From UBA5009 sp038043185 (GTDB lineage: Bacteria; Bdellovibrionota; Bdellovibrionia; Bdellovibrionales; Bdellovibrionaceae), in the NCBI GenBank assembly GCA_038043185.1, contig JBBTCO010000005.1, forward strand, positions 62,001 to 126,000: a stretch of 64,000 nt of DNA, given 5' to 3'. Shown here one piece after another: positions 17,348 through 26,076 of the stretch; within the stretch, counting starts at the first letter, position 1, and every line of letters begins with the position of its first letter. Position numbers and translations under genes: made by a program. The notes under the pieces were generated by a model. It worked only from the letters and a program-made list of their open reading frames with translations, did no database searches and had not been told where the DNA came from.

Positions 17348-18046
17348 ATGTCTAAACTACAAAACGAAACGTATCTAATCAAAATTTTAGACCTAATGAG
17401 AGATGACATCGAGAACTCTCAACGTGGAGAGTTTTTTCACAAGTTTTATGACCTTAAAGAACAAAGTTATACTACAGTTAGTCCTGAAGTTATTCGACTT
17501 TATAAAAATATCCTACGCACGTCAGTCAAAAAATTTAAGGCTGATAAGTCCATGAATAATATTCTTTCTGCAACAATATCACTAAGCCACAATCTGATTC
17601 CTACAAATTTATATGATATAGAGATTGATGAAATTTTTAATATCTGTTTAAACCTAGATGATTCGCGGACCAAAGCGAACGTTTTGACAGCTCTTGGCGA
17701 ATACAATCCTGAAAGTCCTCTGTTTAAGGATTATTTTGATTCTCAATCTAATCGAGTGGCCGCGGATGCTCTGGCCGTTGAGGCAAAAAAAACGCTCAGT
17801 GATGAAATTCTTGATCGCATTGATTTGTTTTTAGCTTCCACAAACCCCTACTTTGTTGCAAGTGGGATCTATTTAATTGCAAGACTCACAGAATATTTTT
17901 CGGAAAAAAACAATACTGAAGAGCAAAAAAAGCTGGCTCGCTTTTTTCCAATTATTTCTAAATTTTCAACTCATCCTCATGAAATGATTCGAAAACGGGC
18001 ACTAAAATCAATGCCTGCAGTAGAAATACTCCGAAAGTCGGCGTGA
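17348..18046 (+). CDS. HEAT-like repeat protein, paralogue of the cyclase C-terminus
   Basis: 232 residues from the ATG at 17348, which has GTGAGGT 6 bases upstream. It aligns by eye with residues about 510-675 of the cyclase at 13879-15924: SLSHNLIP/SLAYNLIP, DDSRTKANVLTALGEYNPES/NDPRTKANALATLNEFDPSS, SQSNRVAADALAVEAKK/DNSNRLAGNALLIEAKN, NPYFVASGIYLI/NPYFVATGLYVV, and EMIRKRALK/EMIRERCRK. It therefore arose by duplication of that domain, or the cyclase gained it by fusion. Likely a protein-interaction scaffold. Its end overlaps the GTG of the cNMP-binding protein. Confidence 0.85.
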   Translation: MSKLQNETYLIKILDLMRDDIENSQRGEFFHKFYDLKEQSYTTVSPEVIRLYKNILRTSVKKFKADKSMNNILSATISLSHNLIPTNLYDIEIDEIFNICLNLDDSRTKANVLTALGEYNPESPLFKDYFDSQSNRVAADALAVEAKKTLSDEILDRIDLFLASTNPYFVASGIYLIARLTEYFSEKNNTEEQKKLARFFPIISKFSTHPHEMIRKRALKSMPAVEILRKSA

Positions 18047-19140
18047 AGATTGAAAGCGAAGAAATCCTTTTTATTGAATCTCGGCTCTCGCAGTTAAATT
18101 TAACTGATCTTCAGCTAAATTATTTACAAGTTTTATTACAACAAAAAACTATCGAGAAAACTTTTCTATTTTATCTACGCCAAGGTTGGTTAATTAATTT
18201 TAATGAATTCTACTCGCTGATAAGTAAAATACTGCAAAAAAAAGCGATTCATAATCTTAATTTTTATCACCTCTTCGATAATCGCAGATCAAACGAAGAA
18301 AAATTTCCTTCTAATTTAAATGCTAAGACAGAAAAAACTTCATCACATGCAAATTTAGATCTGAAAGAGAAACCCTTTTTCCGAAATTTAAGTCCTGAAG
18401 TTTTTGCACTCTTTGAAAAAAATTCTCAAGTCATCGATGTGCCAGAAAAGTCATTGCTTATACGTGAGGGCTCTTCAACTCGAGAAATGTATTATTTGAT
18501 AGAGGGGAAGCTTGCCGTTTATAAAACTCGTGACCAAAAAAAAATACGGATTGCTGATTTAGACCCCGGTAGCGTATTTGGTGAAGCCAGTTTCCTTTGG
18601 GCAGCGTCCCGAAGCGCCGATGTCGTTACGCAATCAAACTGTAAACTTTTGCGTATTAATTATAATGTAAATGATTTCTCGAACCTGATTCAAAGTGATC
18701 TTGCCAAAAAAAATCAAATCCGCTTTTGGGAACTCCATGCAATAATGAAATCTCAGATACTGCGTGATCTGCCTTACAATAACCTCGACGAGTTACTGAA
18801 CAGTGGAAAACAACGTAACTTAAAAGCCAACGAAATACTTTTTGATGAAAATTCCATCGGCACAAGTTTTTATATTTTGGTCCAAGGCCATTTAAAAATA
18901 TCGCAAAAAAATGTCGTGATCAATCAATTGAGCCAGGGTGATTTGCTCGGGGAAGTCTCGCTTTTCGTTTCCGGTGGCCGAAGAACTGCAACAGCCCAGG
19001 CAACGACGGATTCGGTTCTTATTGAAATTGAAAAAGACAGTTTTTATAAAATCATTAGTCGAAATCTTTTTCTTGCTTGTGAAATAGAGTCTCTGGCTTG
19101 GGAGCGGATTCAGCGTGATCGACTTCGTATGCAAGCTTAG
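18043..19140 (+). CDS. Protein with two cyclic-nucleotide-binding domains
   Basis: 365 residues starting at GTG in a GTGA overlap. After a helical N-terminus there are two CNB domains: about 115-230 (LIREGSSTREMYYLIEGKLAV, DPGSVFGEASFLWAASRSAD) and about 240-355 (LFDENSIGTSFYILVQGHL, SQGDLLGEVSLFVSGGRRTA). Both phosphate-binding cassettes keep Gly-Glu and the Arg that contacts the cyclic phosphate. There is no HTH, so it is not a CRP-type repressor; it resembles the tandem CNB regulatory subunits of kinases, without a kinase. It is the likely receptor for the nucleotide made by the nearby cyclase (inference). Confidence 0.87.
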   Translation: MKIESEEILFIESRLSQLNLTDLQLNYLQVLLQQKTIEKTFLFYLRQGWLINFNEFYSLISKILQKKAIHNLNFYHLFDNRRSNEEKFPSNLNAKTEKTSSHANLDLKEKPFFRNLSPEVFALFEKNSQVIDVPEKSLLIREGSSTREMYYLIEGKLAVYKTRDQKKIRIADLDPGSVFGEASFLWAASRSADVVTQSNCKLLRINYNVNDFSNLIQSDLAKKNQIRFWELHAIMKSQILRDLPYNNLDELLNSGKQRNLKANEILFDENSIGTSFYILVQGHLKISQKNVVINQLSQGDLLGEVSLFVSGGRRTATAQATTDSVLIEIEKDSFYKIISRNLFLACEIESLAWERIQRDRLRMQA

Positions 19141-19164
19141 GGCCTGTCCTCACTTGGTCTGGCC

Positions 19165-19941
19165 CTAATTGGCCGAATTTTCCGCAGTAATAAATACTTC
19201 AATTCGACGGTTTTTTGCCCGACCCTCTTCGCTGTCATTACCAGCTACCGGCTTTTGATCAGCATACGAAATTGCCGCTAAGTTTTTGGGATCAATGTGA
19301 TGATATTTAATTAAATATCGAACTACACTTGTAGCTCGAAGGCTCGCCAGCTCCCAATTGCTTTCAAAGACACCACCGACGACGGGTGTATTATCCGTGT
19401 GTCCTTCGATAATAATTTTTTTATCAGTTTGTTTAAGAAGATCCGCTATTTGATCTAAAGATTTCAACGCTGAAAATTTTAATTTTGCAGAACCCATCGG
19501 AAAAAATCTGGAGGCAGCTAAAGATATGCGCACTCCAATTGCATCATGTCTTAATGCTGATATCATTTTTTCTCTTTCATCCTTTGGCATTTTTTTATTC
19601 AATGAGCGATCGACATAGTCTTCAATTTCCTTAGGTCCACCGTTTTTTGGAAATGATGTCAATGGCGTATTGAGTTCTGGCACCAATTCGTTGAGATTTA
19701 TCGAATGCGCCCCCGGTGCATTTTGAGCACCCTGGCCCGAACTATTTGAACCATTCAGCTTTAAATTCTCTCGAACTGAATCTTGGAATTTTTTTTGCTT
19801 CTCTTCGTTATTTGTGGAAGTCGCATACATTACGACAAAAAATGCAAAAAGCAGCGTGATAAAATCCGCATAAGAAACAAGCCATCGTTCATGGTTCTCG
19901 TGTTCTTCGTGCTTTTTTTTAAATCTTCCTTTGGCACTCAT
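19165..19941 (-). CDS. motB: Flagellar motor stator protein MotB
   Basis: 258 residues. A charged cytoplasmic N-terminus is followed by one membrane helix carrying the proton-binding Asp (RWLVSYADFITLLFAFFVVM), a flexible segment and a C-terminal OmpA-type peptidoglycan-binding domain (IIIEGHTDNTPV, NWELASLRATSVVRYL, GRAKNRRIEVFI). It anchors the stator to the cell wall. The ATG overlaps the motA stop by 4 bases. Confidence 0.94.
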   Translation of the reverse strand: MSAKGRFKKKHEEHENHERWLVSYADFITLLFAFFVVMYATSTNNEEKQKKFQDSVRENLKLNGSNSSGQGAQNAPGAHSINLNELVPELNTPLTSFPKNGGPKEIEDYVDRSLNKKMPKDEREKMISALRHDAIGVRISLAASRFFPMGSAKLKFSALKSLDQIADLLKQTDKKIIIEGHTDNTPVVGGVFESNWELASLRATSVVRYLIKYHHIDPKNLAAISYADQKPVAGNDSEEGRAKNRRIEVFITAENSAN

Positions 19942-20687
19942 GATTCGGCCAAATGAGCTCTAAGTCTTTGATCCACAACAGCCGAGCTTAATCCTGAATT
20001 TACTAGTAAGGCGCCCTCAAGAATTAATCTTCTTTCACGCGTGTTTTCTTGAATTCGCTTTTTTATTTTACTGCCAATTGGTAAAAAAACTAAGTTAGCA
20101 AACCCAACTCCGTACACCGTAGCAACAAAAGCTACTGCTATTCCAGCACCAAGCTTACTGGTATCGGTAAGATTACCCATCACATGAATAAGGCCAAGCA
20201 CCGCGCCGATAATTCCTATTGTTGGTGAATAGCCGCCAGCATCTGACCATATTCTTGCGCCTGATAATAATTTTTCTTCTTCAGCTTCAATTTCAGTTTC
20301 AAAAATATCTCGAATAATTTCAGGATCAATACCATCAACAACATTACGAAGAATTTTTTTAAAAAATTTATTTTGAATTCGTGAAAAATGGCCTTCCAGT
20401 GCAATAACAGATTCTTTTTTTACAATTCTTGTGCAATCTACTATCTCTCGAATTACTTTCTGAACGGGAACATCTTGGTGGTCACTGAAGGCTTTTTTTA
20501 AAAGTTTTAATCCTAAACGCAAATCTTGCCAAGGATTGGAAACCATGACAGCCCCCAAAGTTCCAGATAAAACAATTAAACCCGCAGTGAATTGTAGTAA
20601 CGAACCAGTGTGGCCGCCCTCGAGCAGATTTCCAGCAAAAATCCCGCCCAAACCGAGCACCAAACCAATCGCAGTGGCTTTATCCAT
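19938..20687 (-). CDS. motA: Flagellar motor stator protein MotA
   Basis: 249 residues with four membrane segments: about 4-20, 28-48, 148-170 and 178-200. The last two carry the family Pro residues (SPTIGIIGAVLGLIHVMG and FVATVYGVGFANLVFLPIG), and the cytoplasmic loop has charged residues that contact FliG. With MotB it forms the ion-driven stator of the flagellum. No other flagellar genes are in the window, so this is a stand-alone stator pair. Confidence 0.94.
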   Translation of the reverse strand: MDKATAIGLVLGLGGIFAGNLLEGGHTGSLLQFTAGLIVLSGTLGAVMVSNPWQDLRLGLKLLKKAFSDHQDVPVQKVIREIVDCTRIVKKESVIALEGHFSRIQNKFFKKILRNVVDGIDPEIIRDIFETEIEAEEEKLLSGARIWSDAGGYSPTIGIIGAVLGLIHVMGNLTDTSKLGAGIAVAFVATVYGVGFANLVFLPIGSKIKKRIQENTRERRLILEGALLVNSGLSSAVVDQRLRAHLAES

Positions 20688-20739
20688 TATTCAATTTTGT
20701 CACATCGACCCAATGATGACATCTGTAGAGAAGGAGTCC

Positions 20740-20768
20740 TAGACTTTTTGCGAGCAAAAAACTATTTT
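20740..20768 (+). promoter_or_regulatory. Candidate promoter for the PAP2 operon, leaderless
   Basis: TAGACT (20740-20745), 17 bases, TATTTT (20763-20768), then 7 bases to the ATG at 20776. No Shine-Dalgarno is present. Confidence 0.45.
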
Positions 20769-20775
20769 AGATTAA

Positions 20776-21369
20776 ATGGATTTTATTATTCTGTTCGACC
20801 AAAGACTCTTTGAATTTCTAAACTCGACTTTAACCCATCCGTGGTTAGATGTTTTTTTTCCCTTTTTAACAGATTTGCATAAATCTGCCGTGTTTCAATT
20901 TACAGCTTATCCGATGATCTTAATTGCTCTTTATTTAAAATTCGGAAAAAAATCTTTGGGTATTTTTTTGAGCTTGGTCCTTTGCATCGCCTGTACTGAT
21001 TTTATCGGCAGCCAAGTTATTAAAAATAATGTCGGGCGTTTGCGACCAGGCGACAATCCCAAGGTGCAAAGTCTTGTGAAAAGTCCTTATGGAGGGACTA
21101 GCTTTATTTCCAATCACTCGGCGAACATGTTTGCATTTGCAATTTTTATGAGTGTTTTTTTCCCAACGATGACAATTCCATTTTTTGTTCTGGCAGCGCT
21201 GGTTGCTTACAGTCGTATCTATGTAGGTGTCCATTTTCCACTTGATGTTTTGGGCGGGGCATTTTTGGGTTTATTTACGGGAAAAATATTTTCCAAAATC
21301 TTTGTTCTTTGGTTTAAAATAAATTTGGATCAAAATTTTTTATTATTTAAAAAACGAGAATCAAAGTGA
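20776..21369 (+). CDS. PAP2-family membrane phosphatase
   Basis: 197 residues with about five membrane helices. The three phosphatase motifs are present: KNNVGRLRPG (KxxxxxxRP), SFISNHSAN (a PSGH variant with the catalytic His) and SRIYVGVHFPLDVLGG (SRxxxxxHxxxD). Family members hydrolyse lipid phosphates such as undecaprenyl pyrophosphate, phosphatidylglycerol phosphate or lipid A phosphate. It is the first gene of a three-gene operon with ATGA-type overlaps ending in a peptidoglycan glycosyltransferase, which makes undecaprenyl pyrophosphate recycling attractive (inference). Confidence 0.88.
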   Translation: MDFIILFDQRLFEFLNSTLTHPWLDVFFPFLTDLHKSAVFQFTAYPMILIALYLKFGKKSLGIFLSLVLCIACTDFIGSQVIKNNVGRLRPGDNPKVQSLVKSPYGGTSFISNHSANMFAFAIFMSVFFPTMTIPFFVLAALVAYSRIYVGVHFPLDVLGGAFLGLFTGKIFSKIFVLWFKINLDQNFLLFKKRESK

Positions 21370-22361
21370 AAGTTCTAGTCACTGGTGCAAATGGATTTTT
21401 AGGTCACTGGTTAGTAAAATCACTAGCGAATGAAGGCCTCGATGTCGACGCTTTGGTTCGACCAAACAGTGATGTCAGTGAACTTTCCGGAATTAAATGT
21501 CGCCATGTTTTCGGTGACGTTACTGATTTAGAGAGTCTTAAAAAAGCTTTCATCGATGTTGATTCTGTTTTTCATTTAGCCGGTGTCATTGCCTATAAAC
21601 CTTCCGATCGTCCTCTGATGGAAAAAGTAAATGTTCAGGGCACAGCTCATGTGATTGAAGCAATCAAGGCAAAAAAAGTAAGAAAATTAGTGCATCTTTC
21701 TTCCGTCGTCGCTGTTGGAGCTGGTTTTTCAAAAGATGAAATCCTTACAGAGTCCAGTCCTTTTAATGTGAACCATCTTAAACTGGGTTACTTCGACACA
21801 AAATACGCTGCAGAAAAATTAGTTCAAGAGGCTTATCGCAGAAATGAAATTGATCCTGTTATTTTAAATCCAAGTACAATTTATGGCGCCGGCGATGCAA
21901 AAAAGGGAAGCCGGTCTACTCAAGTTAAAGTCGCACGAGGGGAATTTAAATTTTACACTTCAGGAGGAGTTAACGTTTGTCCTATTGAAGATGTCGTCCG
22001 TGGCATACTGTCGGGATGGAGAAAAGGACGTTCAGGTGAACGCTATATTCTTGCCGGAGAAAATATTACTATAAAAAAATTATTTGAATTAATCTCTGCG
22101 TCCGCAGGCGTCGAAGCGCCGCAAACTCAAATTCCTAATTGGGCTCTGCACTTACTTGGGCACGTCGGAGATTTTTCTCAGTTGGTTGGCTTAAAAAGCA
22201 AGTTCAGCTCTGAAAATGCCTGGACAACAACTCTTTTTCACTGGTTTGATTCCAGCAAGGCTCGTGCTGAACTTGACTTTACTTTCCAGCCCGCGCAATT
22301 CGCTATCAATAACAGCGTGCAGTGGATGAAAGACAACGGGTATTTAAATAAATCTTTATGA
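21366..22361 (+). CDS. NAD(P)-dependent extended SDR (epimerase/dihydroflavonol reductase-like)
   Basis: 331 residues. The Rossmann nucleotide-binding motif is at the start (VTGANGFLGHWLVKSL), followed by DVTDLESLKKAF, VFHLAGVIAY and an active-site YDTKYAAE-type region (YFDTKYAAEKL), giving the YxxxK catalytic pair. It resembles sugar-nucleotide epimerases and dihydroflavonol-4-reductase-like enzymes; the substrate cannot be read from the sequence. Start and stop overlap both neighbours by 4 bases, so it is in an operon with PAP2 and GT51 genes. Confidence 0.85.
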   Translation: MKVLVTGANGFLGHWLVKSLANEGLDVDALVRPNSDVSELSGIKCRHVFGDVTDLESLKKAFIDVDSVFHLAGVIAYKPSDRPLMEKVNVQGTAHVIEAIKAKKVRKLVHLSSVVAVGAGFSKDEILTESSPFNVNHLKLGYFDTKYAAEKLVQEAYRRNEIDPVILNPSTIYGAGDAKKGSRSTQVKVARGEFKFYTSGGVNVCPIEDVVRGILSGWRKGRSGERYILAGENITIKKLFELISASAGVEAPQTQIPNWALHLLGHVGDFSQLVGLKSKFSSENAWTTTLFHWFDSSKARAELDFTFQPAQFAINNSVQWMKDNGYLNKSL

Positions 22362-23206
22362 GTAAGCTTTCTATAATTGCCATATCAATTGTTTCATTAA
22401 TTAGTTTCGTCGTGCTTATTGTTTTTTTACAAATCCCAACAACGAAAACGATTCAAGGTTGTTTAAAAACAAAAATGTTTCAAGTCGAACTTTGTCCCGG
22501 CTCTGGCCAATACATTCCCTTAACTAAAATTTCAAAACACCTGCAAAAAACTGTTGTTTTAACAGAAGATTCTAGCTTTTTTCAACACGATGGTTTTGAT
22601 TGGAATTCACTTGAAAAAAATGCCAAAGAAACGCTCGAGAAACGGTCCTTCAATAAGGGCGGATCAACTATTAGTCAGCAACTTGCAAAAAATCTTTTTT
22701 TAACAAAAGAAAAAACTCTGACTCGAAAATTTTTTGAATTCCTTATTACCTGGAAAATTGAAAGGGTCTTATCTAAACGAGATATTTTAGAACGCTATTT
22801 AAATGTCGTCGAATTTGGCAAAAATCTTTATGGGGTTAAAGCCGCTGCTTCATTTTATTTTCAAAAAAGTGCTGCTGATTTGTCAGTAGTTGAGTCGGCT
22901 TTTTTGGCCTCGTTGTTACCCAGTCCTGTTAAGTATTCCAAATCGTTTTTTCAAAAGGACTTGTCTCCGTTTTTACGAAGCCGAATAGGTCGCATCATAA
23001 AAGATCTTTTTCAATATCAACGAATAACGCCAGATGAATATGAGGTCGCAGTCAACGAGTTCAATAGCTTTCTAAATCCTTCAGGTGCTAGCAATGGACT
23101 GGCTTTGGATATTGATAGCCCAAGCGAAGATATCTTCGCCACCGATTCTGCGAATGTAGAAGAAGAAGAGTCCACTGATGAAGAGGAACTGGATCTGGAT
23201 AATTAA
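22358..23206 (+). CDS. mtgA: Monofunctional peptidoglycan glycosyltransferase (GT51)
   Basis: 282 residues: one N-terminal membrane helix (about 5-26), then a GT51 domain with the catalytic Glu in TEDSSFFQHDGFDW, GGSTISQQLAKNLFL, KRDILERYLNVVEFG, YGVKAAASFYF and LVPSPV-like LLPSPVKYS. There is no transpeptidase domain. A Ser/Glu/Asp-rich acidic tail ends the protein. It polymerises lipid II into glycan strands at the outer face of the inner membrane. Confidence 0.9.
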   Translation: MSKLSIIAISIVSLISFVVLIVFLQIPTTKTIQGCLKTKMFQVELCPGSGQYIPLTKISKHLQKTVVLTEDSSFFQHDGFDWNSLEKNAKETLEKRSFNKGGSTISQQLAKNLFLTKEKTLTRKFFEFLITWKIERVLSKRDILERYLNVVEFGKNLYGVKAAASFYFQKSAADLSVVESAFLASLLPSPVKYSKSFFQKDLSPFLRSRIGRIIKDLFQYQRITPDEYEVAVNEFNSFLNPSGASNGLALDIDSPSEDIFATDSANVEEEESTDEEELDLDN

Positions 23207-23220
23207 TTTTTTAATTATCC
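23197..23220. terminator. Bidirectional hairpin terminator between convergent genes
   Basis: Perfect 10-bp repeat GGATAATTAA, loop TTTT, TTAATTATCC. It contains the mtgA stop codon and lies 3 bases before the end of the minus-strand lipoprotein gene. AT-rich, so strength is uncertain. Confidence 0.6.
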
Positions 23221-23222
23221 CT

Positions 23223-25094
23223 TTAGTTTGTATTGCAAAGGGCAGGAACGTCTAACACTTCTTGTGCTGCGGATGTTGCCGCTGTTCCAGCAGTATATCC
23301 GCTTCCACCAGTAGCAGACAAGGTTGTGCTAAGAGAGGGAGACAGTGCTAAACAGTATCTCAGCTCAGCTGAGCCGCCACCACCGCCGCCACCACTAGTA
23401 GTTCCAGTACCGCCATTGCCCCCGTTGGTGTAAATTGAAGTTGTGACCGTTGAATCAATTTGTTTTGCACTGAGACTGACGCTTCCACCACCACCACCAC
23501 CGCCACCAGTAGAACCTGAGGCTCCATTGGCACCTTTTGCTGATAAAATGAGGGCTCCTGGTCCTGATATTTTGCGAGCTTGAATAAAAATAATTCCACC
23601 ACCTGCCCCGCCGAGGGTCGACTCTGAACCACCACCACCACCAAAAAATAATTTTTTATCACGAACTCCTAAGCAGGGAGTGGTTCCTATACAGAATGTG
23701 ATTCCATTTCCATATTGACCAGGGCTGCCTCCGCCACCACTTCCACCATTGGCTGATCCAGCGCCACCACCGGGGCTATTTGAGCCGCTGATTCCACGTC
23801 CGCCACCATTTTGATTGGCCGCATAGTCTAAACCGCCGTTATTTCCTTTTCCTTGAACTCCATCCCCTTGATAGCCGATAGTTCCGCCAAAGCCTTTGCC
23901 ATCTGTATTTACTGTGAGATCTGATCCAGAGTTTAGGACAATTTCGTTGGCTCTAAAGGCAACAATTCCACCATTTACATAATTGAAAATTGCTGGGGAC
24001 ACATTAAACGTCTGAGAAGCTGCCACATTAATAATATTAAAATTCGGTACGCGAGTGATATGAATACGACAAAAGGGTGTTCCTGAAAACGCACTACTTT
24101 GTGCTAAATTGGTATTATTTATTGCTGCAGGAGTTGTTGTAATTGGTAAGCTTAGAGTTACGTGTGTACTGTCGGGAACACTTGCAATATATGCAAAACC
24201 ATAGCGCCCCCGGAACAAAGAAGTCCCACTTCCGCAACCATCATAATCTGGATTTGCAGTTTCCCAAGCTGAGGATACATGCCAAATAATTTCATCCCCT
24301 GGCTCGAAGTCATTAGAAGTTATAGCACTATCTAAAGTTAAAAGCTTACCTGTGGTGGTATCAATATTTGTGACTCTCTTTGTAGACGAAACTTTTTTGG
24401 TAGTTGGATTTGGTAAACTTGATAGCGAATGAGAGAAATCAGGGTCAGATGTATATGTATCTGATCCAAAAGTTAAAAATGCGGGACCCGTAATTGCAAG
24501 ATTACCATCTCTGCCGTTGCCAAACAGCGCTGGCGAGTTATTGCTACCACCACTAAAATTGCAGCTGTCAAATTTTTTCGTAGAATCGAGAGTTCTTGTC
24601 ATGAGCAAGGTTTTATCTCCTGGCGGTAGATCAACAACTTGTTCACTAATAATATGGGGTATCGAAAGATTATTCCCATCTGGATTTTGCCCTTGGGAAA
24701 GAAGTTGGCAAGCAGTGCCTTGTGACTTTAGTCCTACTAAATAAATTTTTCTTGCTGGTCCCGAAGGAACTTCAAGGCTCACTTCGGTGCCTGCAGGCAT
24801 AAAATATTTGTTAGGACCAAAAGTCATTTGCACAGCATTAGTCGAACTCTCCGAGCAGTTACTGTGTTGCATAAAGTTTTCAGGTCCACCCACAAAGAGG
24901 CCATAGCAATTAATATCCGCAATTGTTGCTGGATTAAGAGTGTTATTAAATCCGCCAGATTTTAAACTCACTGTCCCTGGCGCATTTGTCCCCGCGTAAG
25001 GGGGAAGCTGAATCGTAATCGTTGACACTTTTGATTCGCGTGTACAACTTGAAATTGATAAAAATAAGAATAATAAAATAATGACATTTTTCAC
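23223..25094 (-). CDS. Gly-rich surface lipoprotein
   Basis: 623 residues starting at GTG. The signal ends in a lipobox (FLSISSC), so it should be a lipoprotein. The middle has beta-type segments with repeated ITRVPNFN-like and IVL..GS motifs. The C-terminal third is Gly-rich (runs of 5-8 Gly) alternating with short beta strands such as GGIIFIQARKISGPGA, a pattern seen in bacterial cell-surface 'glycine-rich' proteins. No enzyme motif. A small hairpin encloses its ribosome-binding site. Likely outer-membrane or surface localised. Confidence 0.82.
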   Translation of the reverse strand: MKNVIILLFLFLSISSCTRESKVSTITIQLPPYAGTNAPGTVSLKSGGFNNTLNPATIADINCYGLFVGGPENFMQHSNCSESSTNAVQMTFGPNKYFMPAGTEVSLEVPSGPARKIYLVGLKSQGTACQLLSQGQNPDGNNLSIPHIISEQVVDLPPGDKTLLMTRTLDSTKKFDSCNFSGGSNNSPALFGNGRDGNLAITGPAFLTFGSDTYTSDPDFSHSLSSLPNPTTKKVSSTKRVTNIDTTTGKLLTLDSAITSNDFEPGDEIIWHVSSAWETANPDYDGCGSGTSLFRGRYGFAYIASVPDSTHVTLSLPITTTPAAINNTNLAQSSAFSGTPFCRIHITRVPNFNIINVAASQTFNVSPAIFNYVNGGIVAFRANEIVLNSGSDLTVNTDGKGFGGTIGYQGDGVQGKGNNGGLDYAANQNGGGRGISGSNSPGGGAGSANGGSGGGGSPGQYGNGITFCIGTTPCLGVRDKKLFFGGGGGSESTLGGAGGGIIFIQARKISGPGALILSAKGANGASGSTGGGGGGGGSVSLSAKQIDSTVTTSIYTNGGNGGTGTTSGGGGGGGSAELRYCLALSPSLSTTLSATGGSGYTAGTAATSAAQEVLDVPALCNTN

Positions 25095-25111
25095 AGATAC
25101 CTCATGTATCT
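25095..25111 (-). promoter_or_regulatory. Hairpin over the ribosome-binding site
   Basis: On the minus strand AGATAC, loop ATGAG, GTATCT directly precedes the GTG start; the GAGG Shine-Dalgarno straddles loop and stem. It could control translation of the lipoprotein, but the stem is only 6 bp. Confidence 0.45.
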
Positions 25112-25225
25112 ATTTAATAATTTTTAATTAAAATTGTCTATGTGACACCTTGATACACGTCTAAGGATTAGTGATAAAAGCTAAGACCGTGTCGTTTGAA
25201 CAAACATTTATCGACTTAAATCTAG

Positions 25226-25291
25226 TTAGAAGCGGTCTCATAAATAGTCGCCGAGGCGACGAAGGATCACTATTTATGAGACCGCTTCTAA
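25226..25291. repeat. Perfect 23-bp inverted repeat with nested hairpin
   Basis: TTAGAAGCGGTCTCATAAAT-AGT at 25226-25248 and its exact complement at 25269-25291. The 20-base loop region also holds GTCGCC-GA-GGCGAC (25247-25260), a competing small hairpin. It overlaps the stop codon of the permease gene. It may terminate that transcript, although no long U-run follows on the minus strand; it may also be a remnant of a mobile repeat. Confidence 0.7.
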
Positions 25292-26076
25292 GAAATTAAT
25301 TTTTGGCGGATTCTTTTGATGGCTAGATTCATTGTTAGCCAACTTAAAATTAATAAGTAAGCCAGATTTAAATAATGAATATTTTCAAAATTCTCGCTTA
25401 AGAGAGCGCGAACCAGACTCACGCCGTGGGTGAGCGGCAAGCAGTAGGCCAAAATCTGTAAAGCTTTAGGCATATGACTTACCGGAAAATAAGTTCCTGC
25501 GATCAAGGACATGGGGATTATAAAACCAGAAGTCGCATAAACAAAGGAATCATAGTTGCGCGCTAAAGAGGTCACAACCATGGCCAAGCATGAAAACAGC
25601 CACGAAACTAAAAATAGCACCAGAAGAGCGGGAAGAACCAACCAGGTATTTATTAAACCAAATAAACTTTAAACCATCAGCACGCCGCAAACTCCAAAAA
25701 ATCCTTTGGTCGCACACCACATGATCTCGCCATAAACAATTTCTTCAGGACTAACTGGCGTTAGTAAAATCGACGTATAAATTTTTTGATGGGTGAGCTT
25801 TGTGAAATTCGCGTAAGTGCCTTCAAAAAATGGGACCATCATTGCCGTTGATACCAACAGTCCCGGAAAGAAAAATTCTAAAAATGTTTTTCCATCAATA
25901 ACGTCAACAAACGAACCCAGCCCATAACCAATCGCCCCCAGATACATCAAAGGTTCAAAGACAATCCAAACCAAAGAAACTAAAATAGTTTTTTTAAAAT
26001 AATAGAAATTTCTTTTCCAAACCTTAATGTAGCCTTTTTCCATTCTTACTGGGATGAAAAGTTCTTTAAATTTCAT
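25288..26076 (-). pseudogene. ABC-2 type permease interrupted by an in-frame TAA
   Basis: Two segments in the same frame are separated only by TAA at 25671-25669: the first 135 codons (VWKRNFYYFKKTILVSLVWIV, FFPGLLVSTAMMVPFFEG, ending FFGVCGVLMV) and the rest (SLFGLINTWLVLPALLVLF, ARNYDSFVYATSGFIIPMSL, YFPVSHMPKALQI). Joined, they give a normal six-helix ABC-2 permease of about 262 residues, NodJ/YadH-like. The ATG overlaps the stop of its ATPase partner. Either the gene is newly inactivated, the stop is read through, the two halves are made separately (TTG at 25641), or there is a base error. Confidence 0.8.

Noticed and set aside
23233..23800. Long Gly/Pro-coding repeats as a possible DNA repeat array
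   Set aside because: The repetition comes from Gly codons of the lipoprotein; no regular DNA unit or spacer as in CRISPR or VNTR.
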